Position numbers and translations under genes: made by a program. A DNA stretch of 7,657 nucleotides from an uncultured Planctomycetaceae bacterium. Its GTDB lineage: Bacteria > Planctomycetota > Planctomycetia > Pirellulales > Pirellulaceae. The notes under the pieces are model-generated. The model ran no database searches, had not been told where the DNA came from, and was given only the letters and a program-made list of their open reading frames with translations. The stretch lies in the NCBI GenBank assembly GCA_937967755.1, contig CALBTA010000471.1:1-7657 (forward strand), written 5' to 3'. Of this stretch, positions 1 to 7,200 are shown piece after piece; positions within the stretch are counted from its first letter, which is position 1, and each line of letters begins with the position of its first letter.

Positions 1-1103
1 TAGGTCGAGAACTTGAAGCCACGGCGGTACTCGTACTTTTCGACCGCCCGCATCAAGCCGGTGTTACCTTCCTGGATGAGATCCAAAAAGCTGAGGCCCC
101 GGTTGCGGTATTTCTTGGCGATCGAAACGACCAGCCGCAGGTTGCCGCTGGAAAGGTCGCGCTTGACCGCTTCGTATTCGACGTATTGCTTTTCGGCCAT
201 CTCGCACCGGCGGCGCAGGCTGCGCGGGCTGGATTGGGTCATCAGCATCAGGTCGCGAAGCTCGCGCCGCAGTTCGTTGCGCTCTTCGTCGCTGATGTTC
301 TCGCCTTGGGTCAATGTTGCGCGAATCTCATCCATGCGCTTGGAACACTCTGAAAGTTGCTTGATCAACGGGTGGACGCGCCGTGTTCGAAGGCTCAACT
401 CTTCCACAAGCTGCAAGCACTTTTCCCGGCTGCGCGAAAACGTCCTCCGGGCTTGCCGCTTTTGGCCCTCGGTCGCCCGTCGCGATGTCATGACCTTGAA
501 CGCAGCCCGCATGTTCTCCATCAAACGCTCCAGCGTCGCCAGGTTATGCGGCATGCGGGCTTGAATCTGTTCTTTCGTTAGGCATTCAGTCAGTGAGACC
601 TTGATGGTGCGGTCGAACGGCAACTCGCCCCGGTGAACCCGCTTCAGGGTTTCGACCGTCGCGTTCAACGCATAGAAGCAACCCAACAGCGTGCGGCGGA
701 AGCGCTTGCGGGTGATCTCAATCTTTTTGGCGAGCGAGATTTCTTCTTCGCGAGTCAGCAGCGGAATTTGCGCCATTTGCGACAGGTACATCCGAATCGG
801 ATCGCTGTTCAGCTTACGAACTTCATCGGGAGCCAGCGTCAATGCCGGTTCCGCTTCGGCTTCCTTGGCGTTCGCCTCGTTCGCGGTGGGGCTGGCTTTT
901 TCGCCCGTTTCGTCGAAGTCGTCCGGGGCTTCGTCCAGCAATTCGATGCCGAGTTCGTCGATGCGAATCAGCAGTTGGTCGAGCTTCTCAGGCGTGACTG
1001 CTTCGTCAGGAAGATAGGCGTTGACTTCTTCGTAAGTCAAATAACCTTGGGCTTTGCCCTTGTCGATCAGGTCGGTCAGTTGAACGTCGGCTTGCTGCAA
1101 CAT
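1..1103 (-). CDS. rpoD: RNA polymerase principal sigma factor RpoD (sigma70 group 1), 3' end cut by window edge
   Basis: This gene encodes the N-terminal 367 residues of the primary sigma factor, which binds core RNA polymerase and directs it to housekeeping promoters. From the ATG at 1103, a region 1.1-like segment ([19 protein letters not shown]) comes first. Region 1.2 starts with [10 protein letters not shown] at about residue 101. A charged helical non-conserved region of about 200 residues follows, as in group 1 sigmas. Region 2 begins at about residue 321 ([16 protein letters not shown]) and continues through the core-binding segment [20 protein letters not shown] to GFKFST at the window edge. 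The promoter-melting part and regions 3-4 lie outside. The start is chosen because conserved sequence begins there and a weak GGGGG lies 7 nt upstream. The frame stays open further up, with an ATG at 1217, a GTG at 1295 and a TTG at 1328, but that extension looks unconserved. It lies downstream of dnaG on the same strand, probably co-transcribed. Identity is very secure; the exact start is less so. Confidence 0.94.
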   Translation of the reverse strand, partial: MLQQADVQLTDLIDKGKAQGYLTYEEVNAYLPDEAVTPEKLDQLLIRIDELGIELLDEAPDDFDETGEKASPTANEANAKEAEAEPALTLAPDEVRKLNSDPIRMYLSQMAQIPLLTREEEISLAKKIEITRKRFRRTLLGCFYALNATVETLKRVHRGELPFDRTIKVSLTECLTKEQIQARMPHNLATLERLMENMRAAFKVMTSRRATEGQKRQARRTFSRSREKCLQLVEELSLRTRRVHPLIKQLSECSKRMDEIRATLTQGENISDEERNELRRELRDLMLMTQSSPRSLRRRCEMAEKQYVEYEAVKRDLSSGNLRLVVSIAKKYRNRGLSFLDLIQEGNTGLMRAVEKYEYRRGFKFST

Positions 1104-1331
1104 CTGGATACCCCCGGCGCTTCCAGCGCGTTGATAGGCATCTTGTGACCGGCGGCTTCGCTGCGGGAAGGCAGGATGCGAAGCGGTTGCCGGTTTCCCA
1201 AACTCTGGCCCGTCCATGGGTTCGATAATGTTTGGGCGTTGTATTGTCGTCGTAGCAGAAGTCGTGAGACTTCTGAAACTTCTGATTTGATTCACGATCC
1301 CCGAACTCTCACGAGTTCGGCTACTCAAGTT
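1104..1331 (-). other. dnaG-rpoD intergenic region (228 bp)
   Basis: The gap between the dnaG stop codon and the chosen rpoD start contains an inverted pair of small palindromes (1252-1324) close to the dnaG stop. I saw no convincing -35/-10 pair for rpoD and no hairpin followed by a T-run, so read-through from dnaG is the simplest model. In enterobacteria the corresponding dnaG-rpoD junction carries an mRNA processing site; whether these hairpins do that here is speculation. In the rpoD frame there is no stop codon between the dnaG TAA and the rpoD ATG. Confidence 0.7.
1252..1324. repeat. REPIN-like element: two inverted copies of a 24-nt palindromic repeat
   Basis: Copy 1 is on the plus strand at 1252-1275: GTAG, then stem CAGAAGTC, loop GTGA, stem GACTTCTG. 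Copy 2 is on the minus strand at 1324-1301: GTAG, then stem CCGAACTC, loop GTGA, stem GAGTTCGG. Each stem is a perfect 8 bp. The copies agree at 20 of 24 positions, and the four differences form two compensated base pairs (A-T versus C-G, and G-C versus C-G), so each hairpin is kept. The inverted copies, 25 nt apart, can also pair with each other into one long hairpin, the architecture of a REP doublet (REPIN). The spacer repeats ACTTCTGA (1269-1276 and 1278-1285), giving an alternative right arm for copy 1. There is no T-tract, so a simple intrinsic terminator is unlikely. Confidence 0.8.
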
Positions 1332-3170
1332 TTACTCCTTGGTTTGCAGTTTTTGCTGCTGTTGTTTCTGTTGGATGGCCCGTTTGACTAATTCCAATGC
1401 GTCGGCCTCGCTCGACTGTCCTTGGGCGATACGCTGCAGCGAAAGGTTGTCTTGACGCTCGAGCATCCGCCGAATGACAAACTCCAGCCGCTCCTCAGGT
1501 GTATGGATCGACGCCGGCGATTGATCGTGGGCTTGCCAGTCGAGCGTCACCAATATGTTCGAAAAGGCCGGATCGTCCAACTCCAATTGCACGCGATTGC
1601 AATCGGGGTATTCTTCGGCGGCGATCACTGCGTTGTAGGTTGCGAACAGTTGCCCAGCGATGTCGGTTTGCAAATGCTCAGGCCCGATCGATTCAATCGC
1701 GACCTCGAACAGTTGCGGCTTCAGGCAAAAAAGTTGGAACAGTTCAATCTCGTCGATCGTCATGTCCGCGGCAGTCGCTTTGGCCGGCGGGTCCGATTCC
1801 GCGGCTTCGTACTTGGGCTTCTTTGCGGACCGCAGCTCGCCTAAACGGTTGCGCAGCGCGTCTTCGCTTTCGTTGAATGTCTTGGCGACGTGGCGAATGA
1901 TCTGCCCCTGCCGCAGCCGCATGGCCGCGTCACTTTCGGTCGAAAGCCGCGGGGCGTTCGCGATTTGCGTCAGAATTTTCTCCAACGCCTGATTGGCCCC
2001 ATGCACGTCGCGCCGCACGTCAATGCCATCCAGCACCGCATCCAGCGAATGCCCCAGCGCATCGGGCGATTGTTCGACCAGTTGCCCAAAGGCTTCTGCC
2101 CCGTGTGTTTGCAGGAAGTCGCACGGGTCCATGCCGGCGGGCAGTTTCGTCACGCGAAGATCGACTTGCTCGGCGACGAACATCTCCAGCACCTGGTTGG
2201 TTCGCTTCTGCCCCGCCTCGTCGCCGTCGAGCACCAGCGTGATGCGATCGGCATAACGGCGGAGCAAACTTCGCGGCCGCACATGCTGCTCGCCGATCGC
2301 CGTGCCGCAAACCGCCACCACATTCGGCACGCCGTGTTGGTGGGCCATGATGACGTCGGTGTAACCTTCCATCACAATGATGTGGCGGCTCTTTTGAACT
2401 TCCGCGCCGGCAATATCTAACCCGAAAAGCTGTTCGTGTTTCGAGTAAAGCCGAGTCTCTGGCGAGTTCTTGTACTTTGCCGGGTCGTCCGAACCCGGAA
2501 GAATTCGCCCGCCGAACGCAATGGGCCGCTGCTGGGTATCGCGAATCGGGAAAATCACTCGCCCGCGAAAGAAGTCATAAGGGCGTCCGCTCTTTTCACT
2601 GACACCCGCCAGACCGACCGCCTGCAAGATCGCCGGCGAATAGCCCGCCGGCTGCGCGCGGTTCACTAGCCACTGCCATTGTTCCGGGGCGAAGCCGATG
2701 TGGAACCGCTCGATGCTCTCGGCGGTGATTCCGCGCTGCTGCAAATACTCGCGAGCGGGCGCGGCGTCGCTACCTTCCTTTAAGAAACGGTGGAACTGCG
2801 TTTCCGCCCAGGCCATCGCGGCGTACAGGGTCTTCTTGTCGTTGGGGCTGCCTGGCTCGACCGCTTGGCGTTGGGCCTGCTTCAGTTCAATCCCAGCCCG
2901 TTCGGCGAGCAGTTCCAAGGCCTGGCGAAAATCGACCCCCTCGCGCTGCATCACAAAGTTGAAGACGTCGCCGCCGATGTCACAAACCCAGCACTTCCAC
3001 GATTGGCGATCGGGGTTGACCTTCAGGCTGGGCTTGGTGTCGTCGTGCCAAGGGCAACGGGCGGCGAACAGGCGACCTTCGCGGCGCAGTTCCAGATAGC
3101 CGCCGATCACAGCGGTAATCTCGCTGGCTTGGCGTACCTGTTCTTTCGCGTCCATTGCGGCGGGCGACAT
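1332..3170 (-). CDS. dnaG: DNA primase DnaG
   Basis: DNA primase synthesises the short RNA primers for leading- and lagging-strand replication at the fork, acting with the replicative helicase. The 612-residue protein is complete and close to the usual family length. An N-terminal CHC2 zinc ribbon shows C39, H42, C60 and C63 (CPWHDD and CWVCD). The catalytic core carries KYKNSPETRLYSKHEQLFGL at about 232-251. The TOPRIM domain has its catalytic glutamate in MEGYTD (E268) and its metal-binding DGDEAG aspartates at D315 and D317. The C-terminal part (about 470-612) fits the helicase-interacting region and ends in a glutamine-rich tail (about 600-608). The ATG at 3170 is preferred because an AAGGA Shine-Dalgarno lies 7 nt upstream; a second ATG (residue 6, just before DAKEQVRQA) is an alternative. 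A good promoter lies at 3240-3267, and rpoD follows downstream. Confidence 0.98.
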   Translation of the reverse strand: MSPAAMDAKEQVRQASEITAVIGGYLELRREGRLFAARCPWHDDTKPSLKVNPDRQSWKCWVCDIGGDVFNFVMQREGVDFRQALELLAERAGIELKQAQRQAVEPGSPNDKKTLYAAMAWAETQFHRFLKEGSDAAPAREYLQQRGITAESIERFHIGFAPEQWQWLVNRAQPAGYSPAILQAVGLAGVSEKSGRPYDFFRGRVIFPIRDTQQRPIAFGGRILPGSDDPAKYKNSPETRLYSKHEQLFGLDIAGAEVQKSRHIIVMEGYTDVIMAHQHGVPNVVAVCGTAIGEQHVRPRSLLRRYADRITLVLDGDEAGQKRTNQVLEMFVAEQVDLRVTKLPAGMDPCDFLQTHGAEAFGQLVEQSPDALGHSLDAVLDGIDVRRDVHGANQALEKILTQIANAPRLSTESDAAMRLRQGQIIRHVAKTFNESEDALRNRLGELRSAKKPKYEAAESDPPAKATAADMTIDEIELFQLFCLKPQLFEVAIESIGPEHLQTDIAGQLFATYNAVIAAEEYPDCNRVQLELDDPAFSNILVTLDWQAHDQSPASIHTPEERLEFVIRRMLERQDNLSLQRIAQGQSSEADALELVKRAIQQKQQQQKLQTKE

Positions 3171-3175
3171 CGGCG

Positions 3176-3184
3176 TTTCCTTCT
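3176..3184 (-). promoter_or_regulatory. Shine-Dalgarno of dnaG
   Basis: On the minus strand AGAAGGAAA precedes the dnaG ATG at 3170. Its AAGGA core (3182-3178) is 7 nt from the start codon. This favours the first of two in-frame ATGs 15 nt apart. Confidence 0.75.
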
Positions 3185-3186
3185 GT

Positions 3187-3202
3187 GCGTTCGATTGAAC
3201 GC
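3187..3202. promoter_or_regulatory. Small inverted repeat in the dnaG leader
   Basis: A perfect 6-bp inverted repeat, GCGTTC-GATT-GAACGC, lies between the predicted dnaG transcription start and its Shine-Dalgarno. It could be a leader hairpin or an operator half-site pair. Only the symmetry is observed, and a repeat this short can occur by chance. Confidence 0.35.
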
Positions 3203-3239
3203 GAGCCGAGCAACTGTGCCATCCTTAGCACGCCGCTCG

Positions 3240-3267
3240 ATTGTAAGAATCCGGGTTGGTGGGTCAA
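3240..3267 (-). promoter_or_regulatory. Predicted sigma70-type promoter for dnaG
   Basis: On the minus strand a -35 box TTGACC (3267-3262) and a -10 box TACAAT (3245-3240) are separated by 16 nt. Each box matches the sigma70 consensus at five of six positions. Transcription would start near 3233, leaving a leader of about 63 nt before the dnaG ATG. This would let dnaG, and rpoD behind it, be transcribed independently of the upstream toxin-antitoxin pair. It is a prediction from sequence only. Confidence 0.65.
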
Positions 3268-3304
3268 CATTGCGCTGCGGGGAATTTGACGTTCGCGCCG
3301 GCAG

Positions 3305-3326
3305 TGATGGCACTCCAGTGCTATCA
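3305..3326. repeat. 22-nt near-perfect palindrome upstream of the dnaG promoter
   Basis: On the plus strand the arms TGATGGCACT (3305-3314) and AGTGCTATCA (3317-3326) surround CC. They pair over 10 bp with one G-T wobble; as DNA one position breaks the symmetry. It sits between the toxin gene end (3380) and the dnaG promoter. It may be a dispersed palindromic repeat, a weak transcript-end structure or a protein-binding site; no T-run follows on either strand. Confidence 0.5.
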
Positions 3327-3379
3327 TCATTGGACCGAACAAACTTCAGAACCACAAGTGGTACGAAAGGACGCTGCTA

Positions 3380-3742
3380 CTAACGCCAATGGTTCAGATT
3401 GTGCAAATCGTTGGCGATTGAAGCACCGGACCGCTCCAATTTATTGATTGCGCGCACGATGTGGTGGTCCTTCATGTCGCGATTTGGGTCATTGTCGAAG
3501 CGAATGACGATGATGCCCGGGTGGTGCCGCTTCGTCTCTTGCACCAACAAATGCAGATCGAGAAAGTCATCGTGATTCCGCGTCACCAGAACCAAACCGT
3601 GATGAGCGGTGTACGTCAGATGGCGAGCATCAGAAACTCCGACTGTCCCGGCATCTGCTGGAATCGTAACACGATGGCCTGCTTGGGCGAGCCTTCCCGC
3701 TAGGGATCGCTTTGCACTATCTTCGTCAAGATACAGATTCAT
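3380..3742 (-). CDS. DUF5615 PIN-like protein, probable toxin of a VapBC45-type module
   Basis: This complete 120-residue protein fits the DUF5615 family, a PIN-like nuclease fold related to Mut7-C and to toxins such as VapC45. Visible landmarks are the N-terminal LYLDED with acidic residues D6, E7 and D8, AGHRVTIPADAG, then VSDARHL with D38, the central VLVTRNHDDF with D58 and D59, and the C-terminal LHNLNHWR. The acidic residues are the expected metal-binding set of a PIN ribonuclease, so RNA cleavage is inferred, with no visible clue to the target. Its ATG overlaps the stop codon of the upstream DUF433 gene in an ATGA, implying translational coupling and a stoichiometric partner. The length is typical and nothing appears broken. 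Some DUF5615 proteins have no demonstrated toxicity, so the toxin label rests on family and arrangement. Confidence 0.87.
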   Translation of the reverse strand: MNLYLDEDSAKRSLAGRLAQAGHRVTIPADAGTVGVSDARHLTYTAHHGLVLVTRNHDDFLDLHLLVQETKRHHPGIIVIRFDNDPNRDMKDHHIVRAINKLERSGASIANDLHNLNHWR

Positions 3743-4080
3743 TCGCCCGGTGCGTCAGCCATCGGAGCGTACGGCCAAACGTCTCGTCCGGAGGCCTCGA
3801 TTCTTACCGATTCGCGGTCGCGTTCGGCGTTGAGCAAGCTTTGGTTCTCTCGGCAATAGGCAATTGACTCGAGAACAGCCGCCACGGGTACATCATACTC
3901 ATCAGCGACCTGCTCCGGCGTGAGCGGTTCTGTCCCAATCGTCTCGCGGTAGAGAATCTCTGCCCGAATACGACCGTTGACGAACAGTTGCTGATAATTT
4001 GACCCGGGCTTGGGGGCGAGATGATGGTATCGCGCGGCTTGGGCCGGTGAGCTTTCTGAAGTAGCGGAAGTATTTGCCAT
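3739..4080 (-). CDS. DUF433 domain protein, probable antitoxin partner
   Basis: This 113-residue protein resembles the DUF433 antitoxins that pair with DUF5615 toxins (VapB45 type). The central part, QLFVNGRIRAEILYRETIG at about 31-49, is followed by LTPEQVADEYDVPVAAVLES (about 53-72), which reads as a helix-turn-helix. It would bind DNA, repressing its own operon, and neutralise the toxin. The first 20 residues are low-complexity (Ala, Ser, Thr), and the C-terminal tail is probably the toxin-contacting part. The start at 4080 is chosen because GGAGG lies 6 nt upstream; an in-frame ATG at 4134 would add 18 residues that do not look like the family and would place the start upstream of the -10 box. 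The stop codon overlaps the toxin start (ATGA). The function is inferred from family and context. Confidence 0.88.
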   Translation of the reverse strand: MANTSATSESSPAQAARYHHLAPKPGSNYQQLFVNGRIRAEILYRETIGTEPLTPEQVADEYDVPVAAVLESIAYCRENQSLLNAERDRESVRIEASGRDVWPYAPMADAPGE

Positions 4081-4265
4081 GATTTTCCTCCAACCCTCAA
4101 TTATACCCCAGGCGTCTTGGTTTGACTTCATCATTCATTTCAGCTTCGTATTGGGGTTCCACGAGCCAAAAACTGGGAAGCCGCGAGGCCTGGTTCTTGG
4201 TAGAATATGGGGCTGACTGATGCTATCACTCCCTCCACCTTACCCACCCCTCGCCTGCCGCCCGT
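4081..4265. other. Divergent intergenic region between the antitoxin-like gene and smc
   Basis: This 185-bp region separates the leftward toxin-antitoxin pair from the rightward smc. It holds the antitoxin Shine-Dalgarno and -10 box on the minus strand. On the plus strand a TAGAAT at 4201-4206 could be a -10 box for smc, but I see no matching -35. The stretch just before the smc ATG (about 4225-4265) is very pyrimidine-rich. Nothing else recognisable was seen. Confidence 0.6.
4087..4105 (-). promoter_or_regulatory. Consensus -10 box and Shine-Dalgarno of the toxin-antitoxin operon
   Basis: On the minus strand a perfect TATAAT (4105-4100) is followed closely by GGAGG (4091-4087) and the antitoxin ATG at 4080. 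Transcription would start near 4093, giving a leader of only about 13 nt that begins essentially at the Shine-Dalgarno. The -35 region at 17-nt spacing reads AAGTCA, a poor match (three of six), so the promoter may be weak or depend on a regulator. Confidence 0.5.
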
Positions 4266-7200
4266 ATGCTCACTGCTCTGGAAGTTCACGGGTTTAAGAG
4301 CTTCGCCGATAAGACGCGGTTCGATTTCCCCGATGGCATCACGGTCATTGTCGGGCCTAACGGTTCCGGCAAGTCGAACGTGGTCGATGCCTTGAAGTGG
4401 GTGCTGGGGACGCAAAGCGCCAAAAGCCTGCGCGGCAGCGAGATGACCGATGTCATCTTCAAGGGTTCTTCCGCCGGGCGGAAACCGCTGAACACAGCCG
4501 AGGCGACGCTCACGTTCGACAACACCGATGGCAGCCTGCCGGTGGAGGAGAAGAAGGTCACGGTCACCCGGCGGGTTTACCGCAGCGGCGAGGGGGAGTA
4601 TCTGATCAACGGCCAGCCCTGCCGGCTGCGGGACATCAAAGACATGTTTCGCGGCACAGGCGTGGGGACCGATGCGTACAGCATCATCGAGCAAGGCAAA
4701 GTTTCGGCGATGCTGCAGGCGTCGGCGAAAGACCGACGAGCGATATTTGAGGAAGCCGCCGGCATCAGCCGCTTCAAGGCCAAAAAGGTCGAAACCGAAC
4801 GCCGCCTGGCCCGCGTCGATCAGAACATGCTGCGGCTGTCCGACATCGTTGACGAAGTCGAAAGCCGGCTGCGCAGCGTGCGCAGCCAGGCGGGCAAGGC
4901 CCGGCGATATAAGGAATACAGCGAGCGATTGCAGCAGTTGCGAACGCAAGTCGGCCAAAGCGATTGGCGAAAGCTTTCGCAGCGGTTGCTGGAATTGGAC
5001 GAGCAACTCAACCAGTTGCAGGCAGAAATTGCCGAGGGCGAGAGCCAGAGCGCCGATTTTCAGGCGGAACTGGATGCCACCGAAGATGGCTTTCGCGATA
5101 TCGAAGCGGCGATGGTGGAAACGCAGTCGCACTTGGCAACCAACGGCGAGCGCATCGCAGCGGGGCAGTCGACCATCGAACACCAGCGGGCCCGCTGCTT
5201 GGAGTTTGAAGAAGAAATCAGCCGTTGCCGGCGTCAACTCGCCGCGATGAGCCACCGCACCGGCGACCTGGACGAGCAACTGCGAGAGACGACCGCCCAT
5301 GTCGAAGCGGCCGATGATGAATATGAACGGTTGGCGCAGCGCGTTAACGAAATCGCCAACGAATCGCAGCAACTGGCCCGCAGACTAACCGACCTTCGCG
5401 AGCGCGAAGACCAACTGCGCGACGAGCGGCTAGCACTGTTGCAGCAAGTTGGCGAGTGTGACAATGCAATCACCGCTGGAAAATCTCAGCTTGCCGAGGC
5501 GGAAAGTGTGATCACGCTCCGTGAATCCGAGCAGCGTGAGTTGTCGGCTTCTGTCGAGCAGCACGTGCAACGCGTCGCCGATGCGGAAAGCCAGTTGCGA
5601 ACGCTCGAGTCTTCAGCTAACCAACAGCAGCGGCAGGTTCTATCCGCGGAAGAAGATGTCGAACGAACGCAAGGCCAACTCGAGCGGCGGCGTGAGGAGT
5701 TGCAGGCACTCCATTCCGAACAAGTGCGCCTGGAAGAGCGGGCAGCGCTGCTGACCGATTTGATGCATCGCCAGGAAGGGGTTCGCTCGGGAACGCAGGA
5801 AGTTCTCGCCCGGGCGAAGTCTTCAGGGCAAGCGGAAGGGGCCAACCCTTACCGTGATGTCTGCGGCATGTTGGCCGATTTGATTGAAGTACACGTCGAA
5901 TCGGCCGCGCTGGTCGAAGCGGCCCTTGGCGAAGTCGCGCAGGCGATCGTCGTTCGTGGTCAAAAACTGCAGGACTATTTTCGCGACCCGGCGCGACGGC
6001 CCAAAGGACGCGTCGCCCTGCTGCCTGTCGAAGACGCCCCGCTGCCGATTGAAACCGATTGGGCGGAGATGGATCAGCAAACTGGCGCCGTTGGACGGGA
6101 GGGTGGGTTCGGGAGTGCAGAGTGGAGGGACAGGGCGCTGATTCGGCGCGTGGGAGGCGCAACGAGAATAGATGAAGATCTTGACGTCGCCCGGCGGTTG
6201 TCGGAAATTTCCGATGGCCAGGCGCGCTTCGTGGCGCTCGATGGGGCCGTGCTGGAGCCAGACGGAACAGTCGTCTTCGGAGCCGGGCAACAAGCGACGG
6301 GTTTGATCTCTCGCCGCAGCGAACTACGGCAAGTGCAAAGCCGCACCGGCCAACTCGCACAGGAAATTCAGATCGCCAACAACCGAGTTGCTGGGTCAGA
6401 AACCCACTTTACCGAGGCGGTGGAGCAGGCCAAACGGCTTTCGCAACTGCATCGCGAAATGTCGGACGAGCTAACCAGCCAGAAGGCAGCGGTCACAGCG
6501 AGCCGCCAGGAGTTGGAACGCGGCCAAGGAGCGCTGCAAACCTTGTTGGGCGAAATCGCCAACGTTGTGCAGTCGCGGGCTGCCGCGACCGCGAAAGTTT
6601 CCGAAGCCGAACAACGACGAGATGAACTACGACAGTTGGTGCAACAATGCGCGGCGAAGCGAGAGGGCGCGGCTGCCGAAATTCGCCGTGCCGAAGCCCA
6701 GCACAAGGCCTGCGATCTGCGGGCGACCAGCGCCAAGATCGATGCGGCCAAAAGCGAAGAGCGGCTCGATGCGCAGCGGGCCAAACTGCGGCAGCTTCAA
6801 CGCGACAGCCAAGAACGCCGCCGCGCACTTGCCGAGTTACACAGCCAGATCGATAACGGTCAAACGCGCCTATCCGGAACGGAATTGAGCATCCTCAATG
6901 CGCAATCTTCCTGTGCGATGCTTTACTTGCAGCGAGAACAACATACCGCTGAAATGGGTGTGCATCTTCAAAACCGCGAAGCCCTTGGGGGAACCCGCCG
7001 AGAGATCGGCAGGCAACTCGAGGCATCGCGCAAGGCTGTTCATCGACTGGAAGAGAAACGCCACAAGCTGGAAGTCGCGGCCGAGCAAGCCCGTGGCGAA
7101 CGTCAGCATCTGGCGCAACGGTTAAGTGACGATTACGGCATTGACCTGGCGAATATGGCTGGCGAGGAATCGGAACAACAGTCGCACGAGCGGGAAGCGG

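Noticed and set aside
633..1148. Plus-strand open frame of 171 codons, and others at 13-564 and 691-1017
   Set aside because: They are antisense to rpoD, whose minus-strand translation matches the sigma70 conserved regions over the whole span.
1301..1324. Intrinsic terminator for dnaG
   Set aside because: The 8-bp hairpin starts just after the dnaG stop, but the downstream minus-strand sequence is not a T-run, and the hairpin belongs to the inverted repeat pair.
1890..2420. Plus-strand open frames over dnaG (also 1422-1844 and 2790-3383)
   Set aside because: They are shadows of dnaG, whose zinc-ribbon and TOPRIM motifs fix the coding strand; the shadows show no family features.
3351..3362. 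Terminator hairpin after the toxin gene (ACCAC-AA-GTGGT)
   Set aside because: The arms are short, the loop would be 2 nt, and what follows on the minus strand is only loosely T-rich, so it is not convincing.
4132..4134. Upstream ATG as the antitoxin start
   Set aside because: It lies upstream of the TATAAT box and lacks a comparable ribosome-binding site, whereas the ATG at 4080 has GGAGG at 6 nt.
4140..5372. A 410-codon open frame on the minus strand
   Set aside because: It lies wholly antisense to the conserved smc head and coiled coil. Its leucine-, alanine- and glutamine-rich translation is what the reverse complement of such a gene gives, and no family motif is visible.
5617..6360. A 247-codon open frame on the minus strand
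   Set aside because: It is antisense to the smc coiled coil and hinge, very arginine- and proline-rich, without recognisable motifs or a ribosome-binding site.
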